A DNA stretch of 57,581 nt, taken from positions 1 to 57,581 of the forward strand of contig JAHDKR010000025.1 of NCBI GenBank assembly GCA_018436785.1. Direction: 5' to 3'. Under the pieces are notes generated by a model. It searched no databases, had not been told where the DNA came from, and saw nothing but the letters and a program-made list of their open reading frames with translations. This stretch comes from Synergistaceae bacterium (GTDB lineage Bacteria > Synergistota > Synergistia > Synergistales > Aminobacteriaceae). This document shows positions 1 through 7,962 of this stretch, in pieces. Numbering within the stretch: the stretch's first letter is position 1; every line of letters begins with the position of its first letter. Position numbers and translations under genes: made by a program.

Positions 1-40
1 GCTGTCGAGCTAATAAACCGGAGAGAGTGTGTTTCCCATG

Positions 41-67
41 AATTGCCCAATGTCGTATTGGGCAATT
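41..67. other. Perfect 11-bp inverted repeat (hairpin) at window edge
   Basis: Bases 41-51 and 57-67 are perfect inverse complements around a 5-nt loop (GTCGT). No T-run follows on either strand, so a classical Rho-independent terminator is not supported. It lies 120 bp beyond the 3' end of the minus-strand Rpn gene. It could be a transcript-end hairpin or part of a small mobile or repeat element. The rest of 1-188 shows no gene that I can support. Confidence 0.5.
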
Positions 68-188
68 GGACGACGATCCCAATAGGCAAGAAAAAATCTT
101 TTGGTACAAACAAGAAATCATGATAACTTCTCTGCGCTGATACTCCAAATGAGCAAAATCTTTCAAAACGCCGGGAAAGACGGACGAA

Positions 189-1127
189 TCACAACTTCCG
201 TTTCGACAGTTCCCGGACTCGATCCTCGGCAAAACCGGTTATCTCAGATACCAGGGAGATCGCCATTCCGCGTTCCAGCAATCTGATCACGATCTCCTCG
301 CGCCCTTCCTCGCGTCCTTCCTCGCGCCCTTCCCGGCGCGCCTTCCTGAACTCCTTCTGCATGTAGGCCAGCATGATATCCGCCTCCTCCCGTTCCAAAC
401 AAAGATCCAGAGCCTCGTCGATCATCAGCCCTTCCTTTTCGGCAAGGATCTTCAAATACCCCCTCAAATGGTTCGTCGTCAAATCTCTCTCTTCCTTCGA
501 AAGCCCCCGAAGAAAAAGCCGCACGCGTTCCGCAGCCTCGTCGAAATTCTCCGCCTTCGAAGGATTCGCCAGATAAAACATCGCACCCAAAGCATCCTTG
601 ATCGACAGTATCTCCTCGGCCGTCTTCTCGCGAAGCGAGATCAGAAGATACTCGAAATTCGGGACGTGATTCCCGAAGTCGCGCGCGTTCTCCACCTTGT
701 CGATGAAGTACGGCGACACCGTCCACCTTTTTTCTCCCTCGTAGAACACCACCGGCAACACCGGGGGCAGCATAAAATCCTTCCGCTCGGCAGCCCTTCC
801 CGCCTTTTCCACACAACGTCTCCAGAATTGCACCATATACGAAAGAAGGCGAAAAGGCATCAGGTAATTCACGCTCGACTGATGCTCGATCAGCACATAA
901 ATATACACATCGGCGCTCCCTCTCCGGATGCGGTACAAAACATCCGACTGACGCTTGGAGAGTTCCGGAGGAATAAAGGTGATATCCTCCCGGTACACAT
1001 CTTCAGGCGTCAAAGTCTCCACGTCGATCGCATCCGGCATGTGCTGTCTCAGATAGCGGCGAATGAACCTCACGAAGAGATGTTCGTCCGCTAAAAGCCG
1101 CTGGAACGCATTATCCCTGTTCCCCAT
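189..1127 (-). CDS. Rpn-family recombination-promoting nuclease / putative transposase (PD-(D/E)XK)
   Basis: A 312-aa protein of the Rpn (YhgA-like, PDDEXK transposase-like) family. Known members are DNA endonucleases linked to RecA-independent recombination. The N-terminal half carries the family core: SDVLYRI supplies the acidic residue, and about 20 residues later LIEHQS supplies the E-x-Q form of the catalytic motif. The C-terminus is a charged stretch with three EGRE/EGREE repeats, then a short helical tail, as is usual for the family. I chose ATG 1127 because AGGGGAG sits 4 nt upstream; a GTG at 1142 overlaps that Shine-Dalgarno and is less likely. It is divergent from a second Rpn gene at 1254. 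Family assignment is by motif and architecture, and activity is inferred. Confidence 0.8.
   Translation of the reverse strand: MGNRDNAFQRLLADEHLFVRFIRRYLRQHMPDAIDVETLTPEDVYREDITFIPPELSKRQSDVLYRIRRGSADVYIYVLIEHQSSVNYLMPFRLLSYMVQFWRRCVEKAGRAAERKDFMLPPVLPVVFYEGEKRWTVSPYFIDKVENARDFGNHVPNFEYLLISLREKTAEEILSIKDALGAMFYLANPSKAENFDEAAERVRLFLRGLSKEERDLTTNHLRGYLKILAEKEGLMIDEALDLCLEREEADIMLAYMQKEFRKARREGREEGREEGREEIVIRLLERGMAISLVSEITGFAEDRVRELSKRKL
297..332. repeat. Three 12-bp tandem repeats inside the Rpn gene
   Basis: Units CTCGCGCCCTTC, CTCGCGTCCTTC and CTCGCGCCCTTC run head to tail. On the minus strand they encode repeated E-G-R-E blocks. Because the unit is 12 bp, slippage would add or remove four residues without a frameshift, so the coiled tail can vary in length. 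Confidence 0.85.
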
Positions 1128-1253
1128 CGGGCTCCCCTTCACTTACAGTATGTCTGATTATTATAGCACCTGCTGAATGCGCCCTTACAACGACGGCGCT
1201 TCCGTATTCGCATCGCGCTATGCTATTATTATACCTGCAAAGGAGGCGGCGCA

Positions 1254-2231
1254 GTGAACGACGACGTACATGCGGAACAGACCATTACAAACGAAGACAA
1301 CCGACGCTCCGAGGACGAACTGTGGAAAGAGCTCATCAACGGATCGTTCCATGACATGCTCCGTTCCGTCCTTCCCGAGATGGCGAGGGTTGCCGATACC
1401 AGCAAACCAGTCCGATTTCTGGAGACGGAGCTTCGGCGGCTCGCTCGCTTCACACGGCGCTACTCTTCGAGTCACCCCGACTCCAGGAAGTTCGTCGACA
1501 TCCTCGCCGAAGTACCGCTACTCTCCGGAGAGAACGCCTGGATACTGCTCCACGTCGAGATACAGGGGCGCGGCGGGAAGGAGAACTTTCCTTTGAGAAT
1601 GCACAGGTATCGCTGCCTCCTTGAAGGAAGATACAACCGCCCCGTCGCCGGGCTTGCCATACTGGTTCAACCGATAAGCGCGGATCAAACGGAGGGAATC
1701 TACTGTTGGGAAGGGTACGGCTCGCGGGTTCTTTACGAGTATCCCGTCTTCAAGATCTACGAGGGCGACGAAGAAAGATTACAAAAAAGCGACAACCCCT
1801 TCGATCTCGCGCACTACGCCGGAATGCAGGCATGGAAGCAACGGGGCTCGGATACGCGCAAACTGGACTACATGAAACTCCTGCTCGCCGAGTTGGACCG
1901 GCGCGGCTGGAGCCACGAGGGAAAAATGGCGCTTCTTTGGTTCATCGAAGGCGTCATGCACATTGAGGATGATAGCGCGTGGAATGAATGGGAGGAAGAG
2001 TTGGAGAAAAGAAAGGAGGCTGGCGATATGTACGTAAGCCTGATGGAAAGAAAGGGTATAAAAAAAGGCGTTGAGCAGGGAATCCAGCAGGGAATCCAGC
2101 AAGGCAAAATCGAAATGATACGCGAAATGCTCCGATGGGGCGACTCAGACGAGAAAATTCTTGCATGCGCTCGAATATCATCGGAAGAACTTGCTGAAAT
2201 TAAAGAGCAAATCCGGCACGAAACCAACTGA
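1254..2231 (+). CDS. Rpn-family recombination-promoting nuclease / putative transposase (PD-(D/E)XK)
   Basis: A 325-aa protein with the same family architecture as the neighbour at 189 but only distant sequence resemblance. FVDILAEV and, about 20 residues on, ILLHVEIQG supply the D...E-x-Q catalytic pattern. The tail has a Gly/Gln repeat (GVEQGIQQGIQQG) followed by a helical segment, as in many Rpn proteins. The start is GTG at 1254, preceded by AAGGAGG at 1240-1246 with a 7-nt spacer. It is transcribed divergently from the other Rpn gene across a 126-bp gap (1128-1253). The two genes look like separate family members, not a recent duplication. The substrate and any role in mobility are unknown. 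Confidence 0.8.
   Translation: MNDDVHAEQTITNEDNRRSEDELWKELINGSFHDMLRSVLPEMARVADTSKPVRFLETELRRLARFTRRYSSSHPDSRKFVDILAEVPLLSGENAWILLHVEIQGRGGKENFPLRMHRYRCLLEGRYNRPVAGLAILVQPISADQTEGIYCWEGYGSRVLYEYPVFKIYEGDEERLQKSDNPFDLAHYAGMQAWKQRGSDTRKLDYMKLLLAELDRRGWSHEGKMALLWFIEGVMHIEDDSAWNEWEEELEKRKEAGDMYVSLMERKGIKKGVEQGIQQGIQQGKIEMIREMLRWGDSDEKILACARISSEELAEIKEQIRHETN
2076..2099. repeat. Two perfect 12-bp tandem repeats inside the second Rpn gene
   Basis: CAGGGAATCCAG occurs twice head to tail and encodes QGIQ repeats. As in the neighbouring gene, the unit length keeps the frame, so copy number can change by slippage without breaking the protein. Confidence 0.85.
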
Positions 2232-2302
2232 GTACTGTGTTTTGAACGGTCTTTAGTGCTGAGTAAAAAAACTCCGGGGGTTCTTTTTTTCAGGACGCTT
2301 TT

Positions 2303-2316
2303 GGGGCCGAAGCCCC
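2303..2316 (-). terminator. UUCG-loop hairpin downstream of the nonulosonate operon
   Basis: Read on the minus strand this is GGGGC-TTCG-GCCCC, a very stable tetraloop hairpin 50 nt past the formyltransferase stop. It is followed by AAAA rather than a T-run on the minus strand. A run of seven T's lies on the plus strand at about 2284-2290, beyond the hairpin for the minus operon and before it for the plus Rpn gene. It may end or stabilise the long operon transcript; a true intrinsic terminator is uncertain. Confidence 0.4.
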
Positions 2317-2365
2317 TTGTCGCCGGGTGCATCGAGTCACCCGAAGGGTATACCCGTGCTCCAGA

Positions 2366-3121
2366 TTACAAGGATGGCTCTTCCTCATCCAGCGAAATAT
2401 CCACGTACACTCTCCTCCCCCCCTCCATGAAGTAGGCGTTCCTGTACGGAGGGAAAGAGAGCGCGCGCAGCCGTCGAAGGAGATCTCCAACCTTCACGGT
2501 TTCATCCAACGAAAGGGCGCACAACTCGTCGAACTCGCGGGCGAAGTGGAACGTGCCTCCTTCGGGCATCGGAGAAGTGTGAACCTCGCCCGTCAGCAAT
2601 TCCGTAAACACAGTGCCGATCAACTCCACCGAGGCTTCCTCCAGCTTCGCGTACAGGCTCTTCCCCGTTTCCAGAGGCGAAACAGGAACTTCGCGCCGAG
2701 CAATGATTTCTCCGTCGTCCACATTAGTTGTCATCAGGTGCAACGTCACGCCGGCGGGTGTTCCATCAATGATCGACCATACATTCGGATGGCTTCCCTT
2801 GTTGTATGGAAGATACCCTGTATGGAGATTCACCGGATAGCGAAAGAGAGACAGCATCTCGGCCGGGAAGACAAACCCGAAGTTCACCGACAGCAGAACA
2901 TCCGCAGAAACATTTTGTAACTCGGGAAGAATATCCGACCTCCACTCGACAACAGAAGTATCCGGAAAAACCGACTGTATCTCGTCGCCATACTTCCGCC
3001 TCTCCACAGGATGCAGAAGCAGTAGTTCGGGGCAATACCCGGCATCCGCGATCGCACTCCCGCACAAAAAACCATTCCGGTTGTTGGCAGCATAAATAAA
3101 AGATTTTCTCGCTCCCCTCAT
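2366..3121 (-). CDS. Formyltransferase-family protein (methionyl-tRNA formyltransferase fold), likely sugar N-formyltransferase
   Basis: A 251-aa protein with the formyltransferase core: NLHTGYLP, then HPNVW, then DDGEI in the order of the family Asn-His-Asp catalytic residues. It lacks the tRNA-binding length of Fmt (about 310 aa). Its place as the last gene of a nonulosonate operon points to transfer of a formyl group from N10-formyl-tetrahydrofolate to an amino sugar. N-formylated pseudaminic acids are known, so this fits, but the substrate is inferred. ATG 3121 overlaps the pseI stop (TGATG) and has GGGAG 8 nt upstream; upstream in-frame starts lie inside pseI. It could also be a formyltransferase for another surface amino sugar. 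Confidence 0.75.
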   Translation of the reverse strand: MRGARKSFIYAANNRNGFLCGSAIADAGYCPELLLLHPVERRKYGDEIQSVFPDTSVVEWRSDILPELQNVSADVLLSVNFGFVFPAEMLSLFRYPVNLHTGYLPYNKGSHPNVWSIIDGTPAGVTLHLMTTNVDDGEIIARREVPVSPLETGKSLYAKLEEASVELIGTVFTELLTGEVHTSPMPEGGTFHFAREFDELCALSLDETVKVGDLLRRLRALSFPPYRNAYFMEGGRRVYVDISLDEEEPSL

Positions 3122-4146
3122 CACACCATCTCCCACGTAATCCACTCGTCGGCGGCGATATCCCGCGCGGCCCTGCGCCCCACCAGCAGCGGCAGAAACT
3201 TCGGGCGCACGCCGTACCCCGGGCGCTTGCAGATTAGCATCTCCGGCTCGATCAGCGTCCCGGCGGGAATATCCACGGCGGCGTGGAGGCTTCGCCGCGC
3301 CTTCTCGTAGAACTCCATCTCCTCCGGAGCTGGCCCCAGCTTCCGTCCGTCGCCAAGGGCGGCCTCGACCTCGCGAATCTGCCGCACCAGCTCCTTCAGT
3401 TCATCCGGCTGAATGGCGAAGGGGTGGTCGGGCCCCTCCATCGTGCGGTCGAGGGTGAAGTGCTTCTCCACGATGCTCGCCCCCATCGCGGCGGCGGCCA
3501 CGCTGATGTGAATCCCCCGCGTGTGGTCGGAGAGGCCGACCGGCACGCCGAAGGCCCTGTGGATCGTCTCCATGCTGCGCAGGTTCAGAATCGAGGCGGG
3601 CGCAGGGTACATCGATGCGCACTGCAAGAAGGCGACCTGCTCGTTTCCAGCCTCGCGGCAAGCGAGGTAGGCGTCCTCGATCTCCTCCATATTCGCCAGC
3701 CCCGTCGAGATGATCATCGGTTTTCCCTTGGAAGCGCAGTATCGCAGCAGCGGCAGGTCCACCAGCTCGAAGGAGGCGATCTTGAAGAAGGAACTCACCT
3801 CGTCCAGTTCGTCCACAGCCCTGTTGTCGAAGGGGGTTGCGAAAAAGAGAATCCCTTTCTTCGCACAGTAGTCGGCCAGCTCCGGCAACCAGGTTCGAGG
3901 CGTCTCGATCTCCTTTATCAGGTCGAAGAGATCCTTTCCGTACCCCGAGTGGCGCGGCGTCCTGCGGGAATAGAGCGTCTCCGCGCTGTATATCTGGAAC
4001 TTCGCCGCGTCCGCCTCCGCCTCGGCGGCGGCGTCGATCATCTCTTTCGCAAGCGCGAGCGAACGGTTGTGGTTCGCCCCTATCTCGGCGATGATGAAGC
4101 AGGGGGCGTTTTCTCCTATCCTTCTTCCGTTGTTCAGCGTGAGCAT
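3121..4146 (-). CDS. pseI: Pseudaminic acid synthase-type NeuB family enzyme
   Basis: A 341-aa nonulosonate synthase that condenses a 6-carbon 2,4-diamino-sugar with phosphoenolpyruvate. The NeuB TIM barrel is clear: FIIAEIGANHN near the N-terminus, FFATPFDN, GLSDHTRG, and EKHFTLDRTMEGPDHPFA, which binds metal and substrate. A C-terminal SAF (antifreeze-like) domain of about 60 residues begins at RRSLHAAVDIPAG. I call it PseI rather than sialic or legionaminic synthase because pseB and a PseF-type cytidylyltransferase are in the same operon. ATG 4146 follows AAGGAG with an 8-nt spacer and sits 4 nt after the upstream gene's stop. An in-frame start at 4176 would overlap that gene and lacks a good Shine-Dalgarno. 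Confidence 0.88.
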   Translation of the reverse strand: MLTLNNGRRIGENAPCFIIAEIGANHNRSLALAKEMIDAAAEAEADAAKFQIYSAETLYSRRTPRHSGYGKDLFDLIKEIETPRTWLPELADYCAKKGILFFATPFDNRAVDELDEVSSFFKIASFELVDLPLLRYCASKGKPMIISTGLANMEEIEDAYLACREAGNEQVAFLQCASMYPAPASILNLRSMETIHRAFGVPVGLSDHTRGIHISVAAAAMGASIVEKHFTLDRTMEGPDHPFAIQPDELKELVRQIREVEAALGDGRKLGPAPEEMEFYEKARRSLHAAVDIPAGTLIEPEMLICKRPGYGVRPKFLPLLVGRRAARDIAADEWITWEMV

Positions 4147-4150
4147 GGCA

Positions 4151-4738
4151 TCAGTCTCCTTTCCGGCAGGCTTCAACGCCAGTTTCTTCCGTAGCGCACG
4201 ACAGGTCGGGGTGATCCCGCAAACAGGACAGAACGTCGGAGAGCGTGTCGTACGCCCGCTGCGGTGTGATGTTTCCGGGGAATGCCTTCTTCGGGTTGCG
4301 ATGCACCAGCCAGTCGCGGTACTTCTTGATCTGCTTGACCGACCCGATCAGCTCTTTCTCCAGTACCGCCCCGAAGATGTCGTCGAGGATATCGTCGATC
4401 CTCCAGTACTCGATCTCCCGCTCAAGCTTCTTCCGAAAGCTCGACGAGAAAGAGGATGCGCCCCTCTCCGCCAATCTGCCGGACTCCTGCTGCAGATACT
4501 CGTACAACTGCCGTTCGAAAACCGTCCAAAGCGAGAGCACGAGATAGTCGTCGATGCCGGACTTTCCGGAGTCTATCCGCCGCAGCGCCTCCTCGTCCGA
4601 AATCTGCATGAAGAGCGTGTTTTTCAGAAGGCCCAGAGAATCCTCTTTCGTTTCGACGCTTTGAGATGCGACGTACAGAGAGTCCAGAGAAATCTGGTAG
4701 ACTCCCCAGATTTCGACGAGCGCATCACTCGAAGACAT
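4151..4738 (-). CDS. Uncharacterised protein with HEPN-like RX4H motif
   Basis: A 195-aa, almost all-helical and charged protein that I do not recognise by name. Residues 141-146 read R-D-W-L-V-H, which fits the RX4H catalytic motif of HEPN ribonucleases. The preceding helices (DDYLVLSLWTVFERQLYEYL) resemble the long helices of MAE_28990/RiboL-PSP-type HEPN proteins. It overlaps the unknown gene upstream by 14 bp, so the two are translationally coupled and probably act as a pair. Both sit between an amidase and pseI inside the sugar operon. It could be an RNase with the partner as antitoxin, or a structural HEPN protein with no nuclease role. Function is inferred from one motif and fold impression. 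Confidence 0.55.
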   Translation of the reverse strand: MSSSDALVEIWGVYQISLDSLYVASQSVETKEDSLGLLKNTLFMQISDEEALRRIDSGKSGIDDYLVLSLWTVFERQLYEYLQQESGRLAERGASSFSSSFRKKLEREIEYWRIDDILDDIFGAVLEKELIGSVKQIKKYRDWLVHRNPKKAFPGNITPQRAYDTLSDVLSCLRDHPDLSCATEETGVEACRKGD

Positions 4739-5198
4739 AGTTCGACGCTCCCGAAAGAAGATCGAAGAAAAGCACCCTGTCCACCCTGTACGCCCTTCCT
4801 CGACGAATGCTCTCGATCCAGTACCAGCCCGGTTCCCCCACTCCCCTGTACGCCTGCGTCATCACCGTTTCGCGGCCGGTTCCGGAGGGAAGATACCCCT
4901 TGACCTTCGGCCCCCCCTCCTCCGTCAGAAGGATCAGGATGTACTGCTGATGATTTCCCGTCAGATCGACCCGGCCGTCTCCCCCGAGAACTCTGGCCGC
5001 CACGGGCTGCATCCGCGCTATGGCGCGACCGCCTCCGTTCTTGATCGTCATGGCCGGAGCCGTGTACGCCCCGAAAGCCTCCTCCAGCATCTCGACCTCT
5101 TCGCGGGAGATCGTCACGCCCGTCGGGGCGAGCCACTCCTCGATGCTCGCGTAGAGGCTTTCCGTCTGCTCCAGATAGGTGCGAAGGGCTTGGTCCAT
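4725..5198 (-). CDS. Uncharacterised partner of the HEPN-like protein
   Basis: A 157-aa soluble protein with no signal peptide or membrane segment. It has a helical N-terminal third (MDQALRTYLEQTESLYASIE), then beta-rich sequence including a Gly-rich turn (VLGGDGRVDLTGNHQQ) and a C-terminal WYWIESI...YRVDRVLFFDLL segment. I do not recognise the family. ATG 5198 is supported by GAGGTGA 6 nt upstream; an in-frame start at 5279 has no such signal. Its stop lies inside the first codons of the HEPN-like gene, an arrangement typical of toxin-antitoxin or subunit pairs. No MNT nucleotidyltransferase motif (GSxxxG...DxD), the usual HEPN partner, is visible. Confidence 0.6.
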   Translation of the reverse strand: MDQALRTYLEQTESLYASIEEWLAPTGVTISREEVEMLEEAFGAYTAPAMTIKNGGGRAIARMQPVAARVLGGDGRVDLTGNHQQYILILLTEEGGPKVKGYLPSGTGRETVMTQAYRGVGEPGWYWIESIRRGRAYRVDRVLFFDLLSGASNYVFE

Positions 5199-5302
5199 TT
5201 TCGCGTCACCTCGTTTTTTATGTTCGAATACACCAACCGCACTGCGGAAAAACAATCTGCCATGCAGCGCGTCAAGCAAGCATCTCGATCTCCTTGGTCA
5301 GC

Positions 5303-6673
5303 TCACCCCCGAACAGGCGGCTCTGCCTTCTCCGGTATCATGCCGACAGAGCGCAAGAAGCTCGCGAAGTCCAACAAAAGGAGATCGTTGTACCTTCTGG
5401 CGGTCAACTGCAGGCCGAAAGGCAGCCCGTTCGGCGAGACGAACACGGGCGCGCTGACGACGGGCGTGTGGGTCATCGTCCACAGCAGGGCGTAGTCGTC
5501 CGTCTCCACCTCTCCCCGCAGCGGGGCGTCGCCTGCGGTCGAGAGCGAGATCACCGCATCGTACGACCGAAGCAGCCCGTCCATCTCCGCGCTCAGGCTT
5601 TCCTGCTCCTTCAATGCGTTCAGGTAGCGCTCCGGCTGGATCGAGAAGCCCGACTCCATCAGGCTTTTCAGCGTTTCCGAAACCAGATTTCTCTTGCGGT
5701 ACTCCTCCTGAAAGTAGTAGGAGAGGTTCTTGTTGTAGATCGTGGCATGAATCTCGTGCGCTCTCTCCGCAGAGCGAGAAAGCTCGACCTCCTCCACTTC
5801 GACATCGGCGGCGTTCTCCGCCAGCTTCCTCGCCCATTCAAGCAGGGAGTCGCGAGCGTACTCCGGCATCCGGTCCCACAGGAAGCCCTTCAAGAAGCCG
5901 ACCTTCCATCGCCGCCCCGCCGGTTTTCTTCGTCTCTCGGGATCGAGGAAGGCCGCATTGCTCAACGGATAGTTCCTGCCATGCACGCGCATCTCCTCGA
6001 AGAGCCGGAGCATGTCTTCGAAGTGGAGCGCAAGGAATCCTATGCTGTCCATCGTATCGGTGGTCTTCAGCACCCCCGTTCTGGGAACGAGTCCGTAGGA
6101 GGGCTTGCAGCCGTAAACGCCGCAGAAGCTCGCCGGGCGCACTATCGAGCCGGCCGTCTGCGTCCCCAGCGCGTACGGAACTACCCCGAGGCAGACCGCC
6201 GCCGCCGAGCCGCTGGAGGAAGTTCCCGGCGTCCGCCGCGCGTCGTGCGGATTGATGGCCCGCCCCAGTTCGTGAACCGCGAACTCCGCAGTCTCCGTCT
6301 TTCCGGCGACGACCGCCCCTGCAAGGCGGATGGTATGCACCACCCTCGCATCGTTCCCCGGTGTAAAGCCTTTCCAAAGGGGGCTGCCCATCTGCGTCGG
6401 ATAGTCCTTCGTGTTGAAGATGTCCTTCACGCCGACGGGGATCGCCTCCAGGTTTCTCGGAGCGCCATTCTTTTTCAGATACTCCTCGCTTCGAGCCGCC
6501 TGCTCCATGATCTTCTCCGGATCGAAGAGCACGAACGCATTCGCGGCTCCCTCCGCTTGCGCGAAACGTTCGATGCAGAGCGACGCGATCTCCCGCGGAG
6601 AGATCGCCCCCTTTCGAAGTCCGCGTATCAGGCTCTCGGCGCTATGATCGAAAAAACCGTTCGTCCTGCTCAT
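5303..6673 (-). CDS. Amidase signature-family hydrolase
   Basis: A 456-aa amidase signature enzyme with a Ser-cisSer-Lys triad. The Lys is in PVGVKDIFNT (about residue 83), the cis-Ser in PGTSSSGSAAAV (about 152-156), and the nucleophile Ser in TQTAGSIVRPASFCG (about 176). The last motif reads GSIVRP where most members have GSIRxP. It resembles GatA in fold, but no gatB or gatC is nearby, so a tRNA amidotransferase role is unlikely. Sitting in the sugar operon it could hydrolyse or exchange an amide on a precursor, but this is speculative. ATG 6673 follows GGAGGAG with a 6-nt spacer; a GTG at 6709 overlaps the upstream stop (GTGA) and is the alternative start. Confidence 0.85.
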   Translation of the reverse strand: MSRTNGFFDHSAESLIRGLRKGAISPREIASLCIERFAQAEGAANAFVLFDPEKIMEQAARSEEYLKKNGAPRNLEAIPVGVKDIFNTKDYPTQMGSPLWKGFTPGNDARVVHTIRLAGAVVAGKTETAEFAVHELGRAINPHDARRTPGTSSSGSAAAVCLGVVPYALGTQTAGSIVRPASFCGVYGCKPSYGLVPRTGVLKTTDTMDSIGFLALHFEDMLRLFEEMRVHGRNYPLSNAAFLDPERRRKPAGRRWKVGFLKGFLWDRMPEYARDSLLEWARKLAENAADVEVEEVELSRSAERAHEIHATIYNKNLSYYFQEEYRKRNLVSETLKSLMESGFSIQPERYLNALKEQESLSAEMDGLLRSYDAVISLSTAGDAPLRGEVETDDYALLWTMTHTPVVSAPVFVSPNGLPFGLQLTARRYNDLLLLDFASFLRSVGMIPEKAEPPVRG

Positions 6674-6705
6674 CGTCTGCTCCTCCGCTCTGTCGCATTC
6701 GGCGT

Positions 6706-7896
6706 TCACTCTTCCCTATTCGGACGCAGCCTTTGAATAACCTGCTGCATGAAAGGGAGAATCCGCTCTTCGTTGGGCTTCGTTTTCGGCTCGACGGGCA
6801 TGTCCACGCCATGAAGCTGCTTCAGGCGGTGTTTTTCGATTCGCTGGTAGAACTCTCCCTCGCTCATTCCCGTGATTTCAAGGTAGTAGTCCAGTGCCTC
6901 GGGTCGCTCGGTATCCGATTGGTTCGCCAGTTCGAATCCCTCTTCTCGAGTCAGCAGCCCGTTTCTGACGTCGAGACTGGCATGCGCAGAGCCGCGCCCG
7001 AACCCTCTCTTCAGATAGCAGGTGAAGTCGTGCATTCCGGCCATCATGCATTCAGCGCTCTTGTATCGCTTGTAGCTTCCCTCCATCTGCGTCTCGCGCC
7101 AGCCGTAGACTCTTTTGATGAATTCGGTCTGCCGCTCGTCGTCCCAGAAGATGTAATCGCCCAGATGCACTCCGAAAACCCCGGCTTCCTCGCACTCCTC
7201 CTGGCTCGGCAGTTCAAACGGGAAGAGATCGCGCTCGGTCAAGTCCTCGCAAACCATCCCCTCCGGCTTCACCTTTGCCGAGACCTTCGTGAAATACTCT
7301 CTGTCGAACGTATGCACTGGATTGAAGTAGGAGGCGCGGCCGCTCGACTCGGCGACGGACTCCCCCCAGATCAGCAGCGGAATGCCGAACTTCGCCGCGA
7401 CATGAAGGGGAAATGCCCCCACTCCGGCGTGGCAGTGCCAGCAGGTGTCGGCAATCACGTCCAGCGATCGTTTCGCCATGCGGTTCACCAGACTGCGGTT
7501 CGGCGTGAACATGATATGATCCACATTGAACGCTTCCAAGGCGTTTTGCAGATTGTACCACCCGGTCTCGCTGTACCAGTTATGGCTGAAGGTCACAGCA
7601 AGCGGCTTCATGTCGTAGACTTTCGTCAGCACGTGAAGCTGGAAGACGCTGTCCTTTCCGCCGCTGATGGGAACGATGCAGTCGTAGTTCTTCCCGGCTT
7701 TTCTCTTCGCTTCCTCCAGAATGGTTCGCAGCTTTTTCTCCCGCTCCGTCCAGTCGATGTGCATCTTCTGTTCGGAAGACTGGCACGCCTGGCATATCCC
7801 CAGTTCATCGAAGGTGATTCCCTCGACGGTTTCGGGCATGCAGCACCGCGTGCAGTACCGCATGTGCGGAAACAGCGGTTCGCTCTTTCTATCCAT
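6706..7896 (-). CDS. N-acetyl sugar amidotransferase (WbpG/PseA-type)
   Basis: A 396-aa ATP-dependent amidotransferase of the WbpG/PseA group. These enzymes convert an acetamido group on a nucleotide- or keto-sugar to acetamidino, using ammonia from a glutaminase partner. Visible features are zinc-type cysteines C15-x2-C18 and C35-x2-C38, the PP-loop SGGKDS at 78-83, and the family signature around IADTCWHCHAGVG and WGESVAESSG. No HisH-like glutaminase is next to it, so the ammonia source is unclear. ATG 7896 is preceded by GGAGGT with a 7-nt spacer; GTG 7905 falls within that signal. In this operon it would make an acetamidino form of pseudaminic acid. Confidence 0.85.
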   Translation of the reverse strand: MDRKSEPLFPHMRYCTRCCMPETVEGITFDELGICQACQSSEQKMHIDWTEREKKLRTILEEAKRKAGKNYDCIVPISGGKDSVFQLHVLTKVYDMKPLAVTFSHNWYSETGWYNLQNALEAFNVDHIMFTPNRSLVNRMAKRSLDVIADTCWHCHAGVGAFPLHVAAKFGIPLLIWGESVAESSGRASYFNPVHTFDREYFTKVSAKVKPEGMVCEDLTERDLFPFELPSQEECEEAGVFGVHLGDYIFWDDERQTEFIKRVYGWRETQMEGSYKRYKSAECMMAGMHDFTCYLKRGFGRGSAHASLDVRNGLLTREEGFELANQSDTERPEALDYYLEITGMSEGEFYQRIEKHRLKQLHGVDMPVEPKTKPNEERILPFMQQVIQRLRPNREE

Positions 7897-7962
7897 GAAA
7901 AACACCTCCGTTCATCGGGACTTCGGCTGATCGCTTTCGAAGAAACAAATCGAAGCGCCTCC

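Noticed and set aside
2268..2290. A-rich and T-rich runs flanking a GC block, as a possible intrinsic terminator
   Set aside because: The inner bases do not pair well (only the A and T runs do), so a stable GC stem with a T-tail is not supported.
5294..6736. A 480-residue open frame on the plus strand
   Set aside because: It is exactly antisense to the amidase, has His/Arg-rich shadow composition and no family motifs. The minus-strand gene has a clear catalytic triad.
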